Assembly: GCA_027621295.1 (NCBI GenBank)
Contig: JAQCBR010000014.1
Coordinates: 1-51,133 of the forward strand
Reading direction: 5' to 3'
Length of the DNA: 51,133 nucleotides
Origin: Planctomycetota bacterium
GTDB lineage: Bacteria; Planctomycetota; UBA1135; UBA2386
Numbering within the stretch: position 1 is the stretch's first letter; the number at the start of each line of letters is the position of its first letter. The position numbers and the translations under genes are program-made. The notes under the pieces were generated by a model. The model ran no database searches and was not told where the DNA came from. It worked only from the letters and a program-made list of their open reading frames with translations. Of the stretch, positions 15,874 to 24,958 are shown in pieces.

Positions 15874-17964
15874 TCAGCGCGTCATCGCGTACTCGCCGCC
15901 GGACTCGGTGGCGATCCGCTCGAGCATCGGGCTCTCGGCGCCGATCGACACGCAGTGGATCCTGATCCTGCGGCTGCGGTTCCAGCGCGCGATCTCGGTC
16001 GCGAGCTGGTCGGGATCGACGATCGGCCCGGCGCTCGGCGAGCCGTCGGACAGCAGGTAGATCGTGTCGACGTCTGGCTCGGCGAAGGCGCGCGCCATCG
16101 CGTCGTGGACGTTCGTGCCGCCGGTCGGCTTGAGCGCGGCGACCTTGTCGCGGGCGGACGCCTTCGGCCGGTCAGCCGCCGGCAGCATCTCGTCGAACAC
16201 CGCATCGACGGTGGTGTGGAACGGGACGATGTTGAACTGGAACTGCTTGGTCGCGCCCTCGAGGACGCGGAGCAGCTGCGCCTTCGCCTCGTCGAGGCGG
16301 TTGCGTGACGCGCTCGTCCCGACCTGGGCTGCCATGCTCCCGGAGATGTCGACCACGAACACGACCCGATCGCTGACCATCGGGATGCCGTAGTAGCTGG
16401 CGGTCGCCGCCTGCGCGGATCGGCTCGCGGGAGCCTTGGCGAACGCGTCGGCAGGGATCAGCTGGAAGCCCGCCTTCTCGGTCTTCCACCAGGTCCGCCA
16501 ACGATCCTGGTCGTGGAAGCGCATCGCGGTCAGCGCCTGGAGCGCGTCCAGCACGTCCTCGCGGAGTCGACCGGACTCGTCGTCCAGGCGGTCGATGAGC
16601 TCTGGAACCGTTGCGGTGTTGCGCACGATGCGGCACGCGTCGATGGCCGCAGCGCGGACCCGCCAGTTCTTGTGGTCGAGGTCCTTGTACGCGTACTCGA
16701 GCACTCTCTCGTCGCCGAGCTCGGCGAGCAGGTCGAACGCGAGGGCCCGTAGCGCGACGTCCTTGGAACCCGTCCCGCGGAGTCCGTCGATGAGTTCCTC
16801 CCGCCACGCAGGGTCCTTCGCCAGCAGCGCGTGCAGCGCCAGCGTCGCCTCGATCCGACGAGGCTCGTCCTTCGCGCGCAGCAGCTTGCGGATCGCCGGA
16901 ACGGCGGCCTGGTCGCCGCGCTCGCCCAGGAGTCGCAGCGCGGTGGAGACGACCTCAGGCTCTCGCGCTCTGGACTGCTCGAGGAGCAGCTCGGTGACCT
17001 CGGGACCCTGGACCCGGTTGAGGAGCTCGAGTCCGAAACAGCGCTCCGACGGGCTCTCCCGTCGGGGCAGCGCCCCGGACAGCCAAGCGACGAAGTCCGA
17101 GTGCTGTGCGGTGAGAGCGGCGATCTCCTTCTCCACGGGCTTGCGCGAAGCCGGCCGCACCGCGGCGCCCACGGTGAGGAACGCGTCGAAGTACTTCGGG
17201 CCGAAGCGCGCGAGGAGTGCGGCGAGCAGATCGGAGTGGGTGCTGGTCGAGGTCAGCGTGTCGGGTCGATCGATCAGCTCGGTGAGCAGGGCGTCGGCGT
17301 CCTCGTGCGAAGCCTCGACCAACTGGCGGACCGCTCCTGCACGGGTCATCACGCTCGAATCCCCGGCGCGTGCGGCGGCCTCGCGTGCGGCAGTCACGCT
17401 GGGCAGTGGCGGCGCCTTCAGCAAGTAACGCAGTGCGCTGCCTCGCGTCGGTTCGGCGGCGGTCGCGGCGATCTTCGCGAGGGCGGTCCACGCCGAGTCG
17501 TTCTCGGCGCGCGAGAGCCCGATCATCGCGTAGGTGCGAGTGTTCTGGGCCGAGGCCGACGTGCCTTCCACGAGCGCCGCTGCCTCGAGCTTCGCGATGC
17601 CCTCCTCGCCCTGCTTGGCGAGGGCGGTGGCCGCCGTGTTCCGCAGCGTCGGCGAAGATTCCTCGGCGATCAGGAGAAGGTTGATCGGCTCCACGGCCTG
17701 GGGCCGCGGGAAGTCGCCGAGCGCGCGGACCAGCGTCGTCAGGTAGTTCGGGTCCTTCGCGGTGCCGAGGTCTGCCAGCAGGAGCTCCGTGGCGCGGGTC
17801 CCGGGGACCCTCGCGAGCTTCAGGGCCGCTGCGCTGCGCTCCGCCTCGGGCTTGGCGCGTGCGGCTTCGAACGCGGCGATCGCAGCAGCCGGATCGCTCG
17901 GCTGCTGTGCAGCAACTGCGCACCCGAGAAGGACGGTGACGGCGAGTCGGATCGTGAGGCGCAT
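15874..17964 (-). CDS. Secreted HEAT-repeat protein with C-terminal VWA domain (paralogue 2)
   Basis: 696 residues from the ATG at 17964; the frame stays open far upstream but that part is antisense to the sulfotransferase and not credible. Signal peptide MRLTIRLAVTVLLGCAVAAQ. Residues 40-480 are HEAT/ARM-like helical repeats, clearest at 330-475 (EVVSTALRLLGERGD, WRVRAAAIDACRIV). A link LTA followed by W-R-T-W-WKTEK matches the first paralogue. The VWA domain (about 533-690) has DISGSM, TNVHDAM and LSDGSPS, an intact MIDAS, and ends IHCVSIG then IATESGG. Compared with the 568-residue paralogue it has a longer repeat region. The ligand is unknown; an extracytoplasmic role is inferred. Confidence 0.92.
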   Translation of the reverse strand: MRLTIRLAVTVLLGCAVAAQQPSDPAAAIAAFEAARAKPEAERSAAALKLARVPGTRATELLLADLGTAKDPNYLTTLVRALGDFPRPQAVEPINLLLIAEESSPTLRNTAATALAKQGEEGIAKLEAAALVEGTSASAQNTRTYAMIGLSRAENDSAWTALAKIAATAAEPTRGSALRYLLKAPPLPSVTAAREAAARAGDSSVMTRAGAVRQLVEASHEDADALLTELIDRPDTLTSTSTHSDLLAALLARFGPKYFDAFLTVGAAVRPASRKPVEKEIAALTAQHSDFVAWLSGALPRRESPSERCFGLELLNRVQGPEVTELLLEQSRAREPEVVSTALRLLGERGDQAAVPAIRKLLRAKDEPRRIEATLALHALLAKDPAWREELIDGLRGTGSKDVALRALAFDLLAELGDERVLEYAYKDLDHKNWRVRAAAIDACRIVRNTATVPELIDRLDDESGRLREDVLDALQALTAMRFHDQDRWRTWWKTEKAGFQLIPADAFAKAPASRSAQAATASYYGIPMVSDRVVFVVDISGSMAAQVGTSASRNRLDEAKAQLLRVLEGATKQFQFNIVPFHTTVDAVFDEMLPAADRPKASARDKVAALKPTGGTNVHDAMARAFAEPDVDTIYLLSDGSPSAGPIVDPDQLATEIARWNRSRRIRIHCVSIGAESPMLERIATESGGEYAMTR

Positions 17965-18132
17965 CTTCGCATCGGGTCCGGAACCCGTGTTCCGGCCTGT
18001 TCTACCGCAACCACCGCCGGGATGGCGTCCCCCTGCCGTCGCGGTGGGGCCTCGATCCGTGGATTCGTGCAACCCGGCACGATGTTCGACTAGGGGAGGC
18101 GCCTGCCCCGCGGTCTCCGACCACCCCTCCGG

Positions 18133-19914
18133 ATGGCTTCGCGGCGCCCCCCCAATCCTCGCACAACGGACCCGCGAGTCTTTCTTCAGCAGGGTGTCGC
18201 CGAACACCGTGCCGGGAGGCTCGACAAGGCCGAGCGTCTGTACCGGCAGGCCCTGAAGGCCGATCGCCAGAATCCCGAGGCGCACCACCTGCTCGCGACG
18301 GTCTGCTTCGCACGGCAGCGCCTCGTCGACGGCATCAAGTCCGTGCAGCAGGCGCTCGCCCTGGATGGCGGTCGAGCGGCCTCGCACGCGCTTCTCGGCA
18401 ACCTCGAGTTCGCATCCGGACGATTCGTTCGCGCCCGCAACGCGTACCGCCGGGCGTCCGAGCTCGAGCCCCGTCAGCCTGCGCACCGTTTCGCGCTCGG
18501 TCTCGCGCTCGATCGGGCGGGTGACGTCGATGGCGCCGTCCGCAGCTACGAGGAAGGGGTCGCTCTGGCACCGCAGGACGTGCGCCTGCGGGCCAACCTT
18601 GGAGAGGCTCTGGTCCGTGTCGGGCGTGCGACGGAGGCCGTCGCCGTGCTCGAGCGGGCCTGCGAGTTGGCGCCGCGCGAACGCGCCTGCTGGTTGAACC
18701 TCGCGCGCGCCGCCCGCGACCTGGGCGACGTCGAGAAGGCGCTCGCCGCCTACGAGAAGATCCTGGCGATCGACCCTGCCGACGCGCGGGTCCTCGTCAG
18801 TCGGGCCCAGGTTCTCCGCGAGGCGGGCAGGGTCGAGGAAGCGATCGTCGATCTGCAGCGCGCGATCGCCGCCGCGCCCGACCTCGCCGAGGCTCGGCTG
18901 ACGCTGTTCGCGACGAGGAGACAGACTGCCGAGGACGTCGATCTCGAGTGGCTGAGGAAGGCTTCGGCCAACCCGGCCGCGCACGGCGTGACGGCGCACG
19001 ACGCCGAATTCGCGCTGTCGAAGGCCCTCGGCGACCTGGGCGCCGAGCAGGAGTCGTTCGCTGCGCTCCACCGCGCGAACCGTGCGCGGCGTGCGCTGAT
19101 CGACTTCCGGATCGAGGACGTGCACAGCCGGTTCGAGCGCACGCGCGCGGTGTTCGACGGTCGCCGCGTCGCCGACATGCGGGGAGTCGGTCATCGGGAC
19201 AGGACGCCGATCTTCGTCGTCGGGATGCCGCGTTCCGGAACGTCGCTCGTCGAGCAGATCCTCGCGAGCCACAGCGAGGTGCACGGCGCCGGAGAGACGA
19301 GGTGGTGGCCAGAGGTCCTCGAGACCCTGCCGGGAGGGTTCCCGGACGGCTTCGTCGATGCCGGTGCCGATGAGATCGCACGGCTCGGTCGCGACTACGT
19401 CGCACGCCTCCGCGGATCGTGCCCCGATGCGCCGCGGATCGTCGACAAGCTGCCGATGAACTTCCTCCGGCTCGGCGCGATCCACGCGGCGCTCCCGGAC
19501 GCGGTGATCGTCCACTGCATCCGGGACCCGCGGGACACGGGCCTCTCGATCTACCGCCAGAACTTCGAGCAGGACCTCGGCTTCGCGTTCGATCTCGGGG
19601 AGATCGGCCGCTACCAGCTCGCCTACGAGTCGCTGATGCGCCACTGGCGTTCGGTGCTGGGCGACGGAGCGATCGTCGAGGTCCGTTACGAGGACCTCGT
19701 GCACGACTTCGAGCCCAACGTGCGGCGCATCCTCGAGGCGTGCGGACTCGGGTTCGAGCAGGCCTGCCTCGAGTACTACCGGACGGACCGCGCGGTCAGG
19801 ACCGCGAGCCTCCAGCAGGTCCGCGAGCCGGTCTACGCGACCTCGGTCGGGACATGGCGGCGCCATGAGGGCGAACTCGCGCCGCTGTTGGCCGCCCTGG
19901 AGCCCCGCCCCTGA
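18133..19914 (+). CDS. TPR-repeat sulfotransferase
   Basis: 593 residues without a clear signal peptide. Residues 15-265 are about seven tetratricopeptide repeats (for example AERLYRQALKADRQNPEAHH and ALAAYEKILAIDPADARVLV). From about residue 355 there is a PAPS-dependent sulfotransferase domain: the 5'-phosphosulfate loop VGMPRSGTSLVEQIL (about 363), DKLPMNF, and the 3'-phosphate segment RDPRDTGLSIY (about 463). The domain order matches bacterial and tyrosylprotein-sulfotransferase-like proteins. It transfers sulfate from PAPS to a hydroxyl of an unidentified acceptor; the TPR part may bind the acceptor. A Cys-type sulfatase lies 11 kb away, but the two are not an operon. Confidence 0.93.
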   Translation: MASRRPPNPRTTDPRVFLQQGVAEHRAGRLDKAERLYRQALKADRQNPEAHHLLATVCFARQRLVDGIKSVQQALALDGGRAASHALLGNLEFASGRFVRARNAYRRASELEPRQPAHRFALGLALDRAGDVDGAVRSYEEGVALAPQDVRLRANLGEALVRVGRATEAVAVLERACELAPRERACWLNLARAARDLGDVEKALAAYEKILAIDPADARVLVSRAQVLREAGRVEEAIVDLQRAIAAAPDLAEARLTLFATRRQTAEDVDLEWLRKASANPAAHGVTAHDAEFALSKALGDLGAEQESFAALHRANRARRALIDFRIEDVHSRFERTRAVFDGRRVADMRGVGHRDRTPIFVVGMPRSGTSLVEQILASHSEVHGAGETRWWPEVLETLPGGFPDGFVDAGADEIARLGRDYVARLRGSCPDAPRIVDKLPMNFLRLGAIHAALPDAVIVHCIRDPRDTGLSIYRQNFEQDLGFAFDLGEIGRYQLAYESLMRHWRSVLGDGAIVEVRYEDLVHDFEPNVRRILEACGLGFEQACLEYYRTDRAVRTASLQQVREPVYATSVGTWRRHEGELAPLLAALEPRP

Positions 19915-20024
19915 ACGGCCATGAACACCTCCTGTGCCGGGAGCCGCTCTCCGCTGCCCCGGCGCGATCCACCGCCACCACGACCTCCATCCGCACCCGC
20001 CAAAAACGGGTAGCTTGTCCCCAG

Positions 20025-22205
20025 ATGATCCCCCGTGCTGCACTCCTGGGTGCGCTGCTGGCCGCGGCTGTCAGCGCCCAATCACCGGACCCGCTCCGTC
20101 TCGTCGAGTACGGCGCCGACCTGTCCGTCCGCGATCGCCTCATCGAGGCCGGCGCGTTCTTCGGCGACCTCGGCCGCGCCGGTCTCGCGCGACCGGACTC
20201 GGCGACAGCCGCCGACCTGGCTGCCCGCGGTATTGCCGCCGACATCGTTCCCGCGCTGCGCGCCGGGGAGAGCATTGTGGTGACCGCACGGACGCGTTCC
20301 GGGGCCGGTGCGATCCACGGTCGCCTCCTGCTCGCTCGTCGCGCCTACTTCGTGTCGGCGGCGCAGAGCACGGACATCCCGATGGAATGCCGTGGCAGCG
20401 GCTTCCACGGAGGCATCCAGGTCATCGACGTCGACGAGCCCTACGCGGTGGCCCCCGAGCTGCCCGCGCGGCCGCAGGCCCTCGTGCAGGACCCGCTGAT
20501 AGCGGGGATGGTCGGCCAGGTCCAGGCCAGCGCCCTGCAGGCCCACGTGCAGGCGCTGAGCGGCCTGTTCACGCGTCGTGCGACGTCGGCGGACAACGCC
20601 CAGGCGATCCAGTACGTGACGGGCCAGCTGGCCACCGTGCCCAACATCACGTTCCGCACCGAGTCGTTCAGCGGCAGCTACGGACCGAACGTCATCGCCG
20701 AGCTCCCCGGGACCGACCTCGCGAGCGAGATCGTCATGGTCGGAGCGCACATCGACTCCATCGTCGGCGGGTCGTCCACCGCGCGCTCACCGGGAGCCGA
20801 CGACAACGCGTCGGGCTCTGCGGCCGTGCTCGAGCTCGTCCGGATCATGGCCAACCAGCAGTTCCGCCGGACGATCCGGTTCGCGTGGTGGAACGCGGAG
20901 GAGTTCGGTCTGGTCGGCAGCAACGCCTACGCCGCCGCTGCGGCGGCCCGAGGCGATGCGATCGTCGCCTACGTGAACACCGACATGAACGCCTACCGGG
21001 CCGCGGGGGATGCGCTGTCGCTCGACTTCGTGACCAACGACTCGACGGCCTCGCTGATCGATGCCCTGACGGCCTCGGCCCAGACCTACGTCCCTGGGCT
21101 GACGATCAACCGGGGATCGCTGACCGGCGGCACGAGCGATCACCGCTCGTTCTTCCGCAACGGCTTCGCGGCGGCGTTCCCGTTCGAGGACATCGGCCAG
21201 TATTCGCCCTTCATCCACACCTCGAACGACGCGCTCGGTTCGTCGGCCAACGACTTCCAGCTCTCGGAGCTGATCACCAGGTCGGTCCTCGCCGGCCTCG
21301 CGGATCTCGCCGAGATCGGCTTCGCGAACCCGGGCACGTTCACGCGGTTCGGCCAGGCGTGCGTCGGGACGGGCACGACGCCGAACACCTGCGCGTCGAA
21401 CAACGAGAACGGCGGCTCGCTCGCCAACCTGCTGCGGACCAACGAGTACGCCTACCGCGTCCCGAGCCAGGGTGCGCTGCAGGTCGAGGCCTTCGAGGTG
21501 TTCTCGGCGAGCACGACCGGCGGACCCGTGACCGTCGGCGCCTACGTCTACGCGGATGCCGGCGGGCTCCCGGCGGCCGCGCCCCTCGCGCAGACCACGG
21601 TGACGATCGCGGGGACGCCCGGCTTCTACCGCGCGACCCTGCCGAGCCCGGTGACGGTGCAGGGGGCCTTCCACCTCGCGGTCGACCACTCCGCGCAGAC
21701 CACCTACCTCGCGACCCTCGGCGCGGGCCAGTCCGGATCGGGTTCCTGGCGGCGTCCGGCCCTGACCGGTTCGTGGGCCGCCTCGGGGATCATCTCGGCT
21801 CCCTCGTTCCGTGTGATCTGCGCGGGTGGCGGGACGCGGACCAGCCCCTCGATGGGCAACGACGGCGTTCCGATCGTCGGCAGGTCCTTCGCGCTCACCC
21901 TGTCGCAGGCCGCGCCCGGTGCGGTGACGGCCCTGCTGATCGGCACCTCTGACCAGTCCTTCGGAGGCATCTCCCTTCCGGCGCCGCTGCCCGGAGCGCC
22001 CGGCTGCAGTCTGCTGGTCGCTCCCGAGCGGATCGACCAGCGAGCGGCCGACGGTGCCGGGTCCGCCCGCGTCGACCTCCCGGTCCCGGGCGACCCTGCG
22101 TTGATCGGCGTCGATGTGTTCCACCAATGGGTGGTGATCGATGCGGGCGCGAATGCGCTCGGGCTGGCTGTCTCCGAGGGTGCTCGCACCCGGATCGGCG
22201 GCTGA
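20025..22205 (+). CDS. Secreted M28-family zinc peptidase with shared C-terminal domain
   Basis: 726 residues. Signal peptide MIPRAALLGALLAAAVSAQ. The M28 domain spans about 180-430, with zinc ligands and catalytic residues His242 (GAHIDS), Asp259/260 (GADDNASG), Glu292/293 (WNAEEFG), Asp320 (NTDMNAY) and His398 (FIHTSND). These fit a two-zinc aminopeptidase. A central beta domain (about 445-590) follows. The last 130 residues, from the ICAGGG segment, are the C-terminal module shared with the FG-GAP and LamG proteins (HQWVVIDAGANALG, ending T-R-I-G-G). It is the first of four large secreted proteins in tandem, each with its own upstream gap of 80-350 bp, so probably separate transcripts. Confidence 0.93.
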   Translation: MIPRAALLGALLAAAVSAQSPDPLRLVEYGADLSVRDRLIEAGAFFGDLGRAGLARPDSATAADLAARGIAADIVPALRAGESIVVTARTRSGAGAIHGRLLLARRAYFVSAAQSTDIPMECRGSGFHGGIQVIDVDEPYAVAPELPARPQALVQDPLIAGMVGQVQASALQAHVQALSGLFTRRATSADNAQAIQYVTGQLATVPNITFRTESFSGSYGPNVIAELPGTDLASEIVMVGAHIDSIVGGSSTARSPGADDNASGSAAVLELVRIMANQQFRRTIRFAWWNAEEFGLVGSNAYAAAAAARGDAIVAYVNTDMNAYRAAGDALSLDFVTNDSTASLIDALTASAQTYVPGLTINRGSLTGGTSDHRSFFRNGFAAAFPFEDIGQYSPFIHTSNDALGSSANDFQLSELITRSVLAGLADLAEIGFANPGTFTRFGQACVGTGTTPNTCASNNENGGSLANLLRTNEYAYRVPSQGALQVEAFEVFSASTTGGPVTVGAYVYADAGGLPAAAPLAQTTVTIAGTPGFYRATLPSPVTVQGAFHLAVDHSAQTTYLATLGAGQSGSGSWRRPALTGSWAASGIISAPSFRVICAGGGTRTSPSMGNDGVPIVGRSFALTLSQAAPGAVTALLIGTSDQSFGGISLPAPLPGAPGCSLLVAPERIDQRAADGAGSARVDLPVPGDPALIGVDVFHQWVVIDAGANALGLAVSEGARTRIGG

Positions 22206-22357
22206 GGCGCCGACGCCACCGATTCATACGGAAAAACGCCTGGACCTGCCGGTTGGTGCTCGGCCCCGGAAATGAGTTCGGGCATAAATTTCGGCGCGGG
22301 CGGGAACCTCCGAAGCCACCGGAGTCATCCAACAGCCGTCTCGCATCGATAACCCGT

Positions 22358-24604
22358 ATGAATCAGCGATCTGCCCCCGTCGCCCTGGGCCTGCTCGGCC
22401 TCCTGGCGGTTTCCGTCTCTGCCCAAGAACCGCTTCGCCAGACGCGCCGGGTCGGCGACGCAGGCCTTTTCGTCTCGACGACGCGGGATCTGGCAGAGCT
22501 GCCCGCGGTCTCCTCGACGCGCCTCGTCGTCAAGTTCGACCCGACGATCGACACCGCCGGTCTCGAGGGCTTGCTCGCGCCGCTCCAGGCCAGGGTGGCC
22601 GAGCGCGGCTACGGCGGTGACTTCGAGGTCCTCGAAGTTCCCCACGGCGCGGTCGACGCCTGGGTCGCCTGGCTCCGCAGCCAGCCGCACGTCGTCTACG
22701 CGGAGCCCGAGGGCTTCTGCTACGCGCTGGGCACTCCCCCGAACGACACGTTCTGGGGCTACCAGTGGCACATGATGGACCGCGGTGCGGTCAGCGGTGC
22801 TGCGGCCAGCAACTTCGGTGTCCAGGCGCCGGAAGCGTGGACGAAGAGCACGGGCGTCGGCGCGGTGGTCGCCGTCGTCGACACGGGTGTGGCCTACGAG
22901 AACTTCGGCGGCTTCGCGCAGGCGCCCGACCTCGCCGGGGCCAACTTCGTGGCCGGCTACGACTTCATCAACAACGACGCCCACGCGAACGACGACGAGG
23001 GTCACGGCACGCACGTCGCCGGCACCATCGCGCAGTCGACGAACAACGGGCAGGGCACGGCTGGCGTCGCCTTCGGCGCGACGATCATGCCGGTCAAGGT
23101 GCTCAGCAGCAGCGGTTCGGGCAGCTGGACGTCGGTCGCGAACGGCATCCGCTTCGCCGCCGACAACGGTGCGGACGTGATCAACCTGAGCCTCGGTGGA
23201 TCGGGAGGCGCGACCGTCCTCCAGGACGCGATCGACTACGCGTGGAGTCGTGGCGTCGTGATCTGCGCGGCGACCGGCAACAGCGGCACCGCATCGATCG
23301 GCTATCCCGCTGCCTACTCGAACTGCATCGCCGTCGGCGCGACCCGCTTCGACGGCAACCGTGCGCCCTACTCCCAGTACGGCTCTGGAATCGACGTCTC
23401 TGCCCCGGGCGGTGACACGAGCGTCGACCAGAACGGGGACGGCTACGGTGACGGTGTCCTGCAGCAGACGTTCGGGACCTCGGTCACGAGCTTCGGCTAC
23501 TACTTCTTCCAGGGCACTTCGATGGCGACGCCGCACGTCGCGGGCGTCGCGGCGCTGGTCAAGGCGGCGCGTCCGTCGGCGACGGCTGCCGAGATCCGTG
23601 CGGCGATCGAGTCGAGCTGCGTCGATCGCGGTGCGGCCGGCTACGACACGACGTTCGGCCACGGCATCGTCGACGCGAACGCTGCGGTCGACGCGATCCT
23701 GGGCGGCGGTGGCGGCGGCGGGGACGTCACTCCGCCCGCGGCGCCGTCGGGCCTCTCGGCGACGGCCGGCAACGGGACGGTGGCGCTCGACTGGGCGAAC
23801 AACACCGAAGCGGACCTCGCCGGCTACGTGGTCCATCGCGCGACGAGCGCGGCAGGCCCGTTCACCGCGCAGAACGCGACGCTGCTGCTGGTCAGCGCCT
23901 ACACGGACGGCACGGTTAGCAACGGGTCGACCTACTACTACCGCGTGACCGCCGTCGACACCTCGGGCAACGAGAGCGCGGCCAGCGCGACAGCCTCGGC
24001 GACTCCGCAGGCCCCGGACACGACGCCGCCCTCGGCTCCGACCGGGCTCTCGGCAACGGCGGGCAACGGCAGCGTCGCGCTCGATTGGGCGAACAACACC
24101 GAGGCCGACCTCGATGGCTACGTCGTCTACCGGGCGACGAGCGCCGGTGGGCCGTTCACGGCCCTGACCGCGGGCACCATCGCGCAGAGCGCCTACACGG
24201 ACGGCGCGGTCAGCAACGGGACGACCTACTACTACCGTGTGACCGCGGTCGACACCTCGGGCAACGAGAGCGCCGACAGCGCGACGGTCTCCGGGACCCC
24301 CGAGGGTGGCGACACCACGCCTCCGTCCGCGCCGACCGGGCTGAGCGGCTCGACGACGAGCAACTCGGTGTCCCTGAACTGGGCGGACAACACCGAGGCA
24401 GACCTTGCGGGCTACTTCGTCTACCGCGCGAGGCGGAGCGGGGGGCCCTACACTCGGGTCAACAGCTCGCCGGTCAGCACGAGCGCGTTCGTGGACACCG
24501 GCCTCGCCCGCCGCACCCGCTACTTCTATCGAGTGACGGCGACGGACACGTCGGGGAACGAGAGCGCGCGAAGCGCCCGCATCCGGGTGACCACGAGGCG
24601 CTGA
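22358..24604 (+). CDS. Secreted subtilisin-like protease (S8) with three Fn3 domains
   Basis: 748 residues from the ATG at 22358; the frame is open upstream but only this start gives a signal peptide (MNQRSAPVALGLLGLLAVSV, then SAQ). A propeptide-like region precedes the catalytic domain (about 135-450). The triad is Asp176 (VVDTG), His216 (GHGTHVAG) and Ser388 (GTSMATPHVAG), with the oxyanion Asn308 in ATGNSG. A seven-Gly linker leads to three fibronectin type III domains starting at residues 456, 554 and 652. There is no C-terminal sorting module, unlike its neighbours; the protein ends inside the third Fn3. An extracellular protease is the clear call. Confidence 0.95.
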   Translation: MNQRSAPVALGLLGLLAVSVSAQEPLRQTRRVGDAGLFVSTTRDLAELPAVSSTRLVVKFDPTIDTAGLEGLLAPLQARVAERGYGGDFEVLEVPHGAVDAWVAWLRSQPHVVYAEPEGFCYALGTPPNDTFWGYQWHMMDRGAVSGAAASNFGVQAPEAWTKSTGVGAVVAVVDTGVAYENFGGFAQAPDLAGANFVAGYDFINNDAHANDDEGHGTHVAGTIAQSTNNGQGTAGVAFGATIMPVKVLSSSGSGSWTSVANGIRFAADNGADVINLSLGGSGGATVLQDAIDYAWSRGVVICAATGNSGTASIGYPAAYSNCIAVGATRFDGNRAPYSQYGSGIDVSAPGGDTSVDQNGDGYGDGVLQQTFGTSVTSFGYYFFQGTSMATPHVAGVAALVKAARPSATAAEIRAAIESSCVDRGAAGYDTTFGHGIVDANAAVDAILGGGGGGGDVTPPAAPSGLSATAGNGTVALDWANNTEADLAGYVVHRATSAAGPFTAQNATLLLVSAYTDGTVSNGSTYYYRVTAVDTSGNESAASATASATPQAPDTTPPSAPTGLSATAGNGSVALDWANNTEADLDGYVVYRATSAGGPFTALTAGTIAQSAYTDGAVSNGTTYYYRVTAVDTSGNESADSATVSGTPEGGDTTPPSAPTGLSGSTTSNSVSLNWADNTEADLAGYFVYRARRSGGPYTRVNSSPVSTSAFVDTGLARRTRYFYRVTATDTSGNESARSARIRVTTRR
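23723..24604 (+). repeat. Three tandem 294-bp repeats encoding Fn3 domains
   Basis: Units start at 23723, 24017 and 24311, exactly 294 bp (98 codons) apart, and the third ends with the stop codon. The first two are very alike (TPPxAPxGLSATAGNG, ALDWANNTEADL, SNGxTYYYRVTAVDTSGNES); the third is more diverged. Exact spacing and close identity of units 1 and 2 suggest recent duplication. Confidence 0.9.
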
Positions 24605-24958
24605 CGGGCTTCGACGCCGTCGACCGACCGCGGTGGGTCGTCGGCGATCGGGATGTTCTGACGCCGTGTTCCTCCCGGGGGGAGAGGAGCACGGCTCTCC
24701 GGCCGCTCGCGCATTTTCGGTCTGGCGTTCTTGGGGCCGCGCGACGCGGGCATCCTCGTCCGGCCCGGGATGGGCCGAAGCCGGGTCGAGGATCCGGCGT
24801 GAAGCTCCAAGCGTCGCAGAGGCCTCGGGGATGCGTCCGCCCGGGCTCGGCCCGCCTTCTCGGAAGACCACAGGATCTTCTGATATCCTGAGCGCCCTCG
24901 GCGCTGGCTCGGCGCCGGACTCGCCCTCTCCCTCTTTCTCGTCCCAGGAGTCCAAGCC
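24605..24958. promoter_or_regulatory. 354-bp gap with probable promoter and ribosome binding site
   Basis: No credible gene lies in this gap. The end is a clear leader: AGGAG at 24946-24950 sits 8 bp before the ATG at 24959, the best Shine-Dalgarno noticed among the secreted-protein genes. The A/T-rich patch at 24870-24890 (TCTTCTGATATCCTGAG) is the best place for a -10 region. The rest is GC-rich without notable dyads. Confidence 0.4.

Noticed and set aside
17965-20043. N-terminal extension of the second HEAT-VWA frame to 20043.
   Set aside because: It is antisense to the TPR-sulfotransferase, and the signal peptide at 17964 marks the true start.
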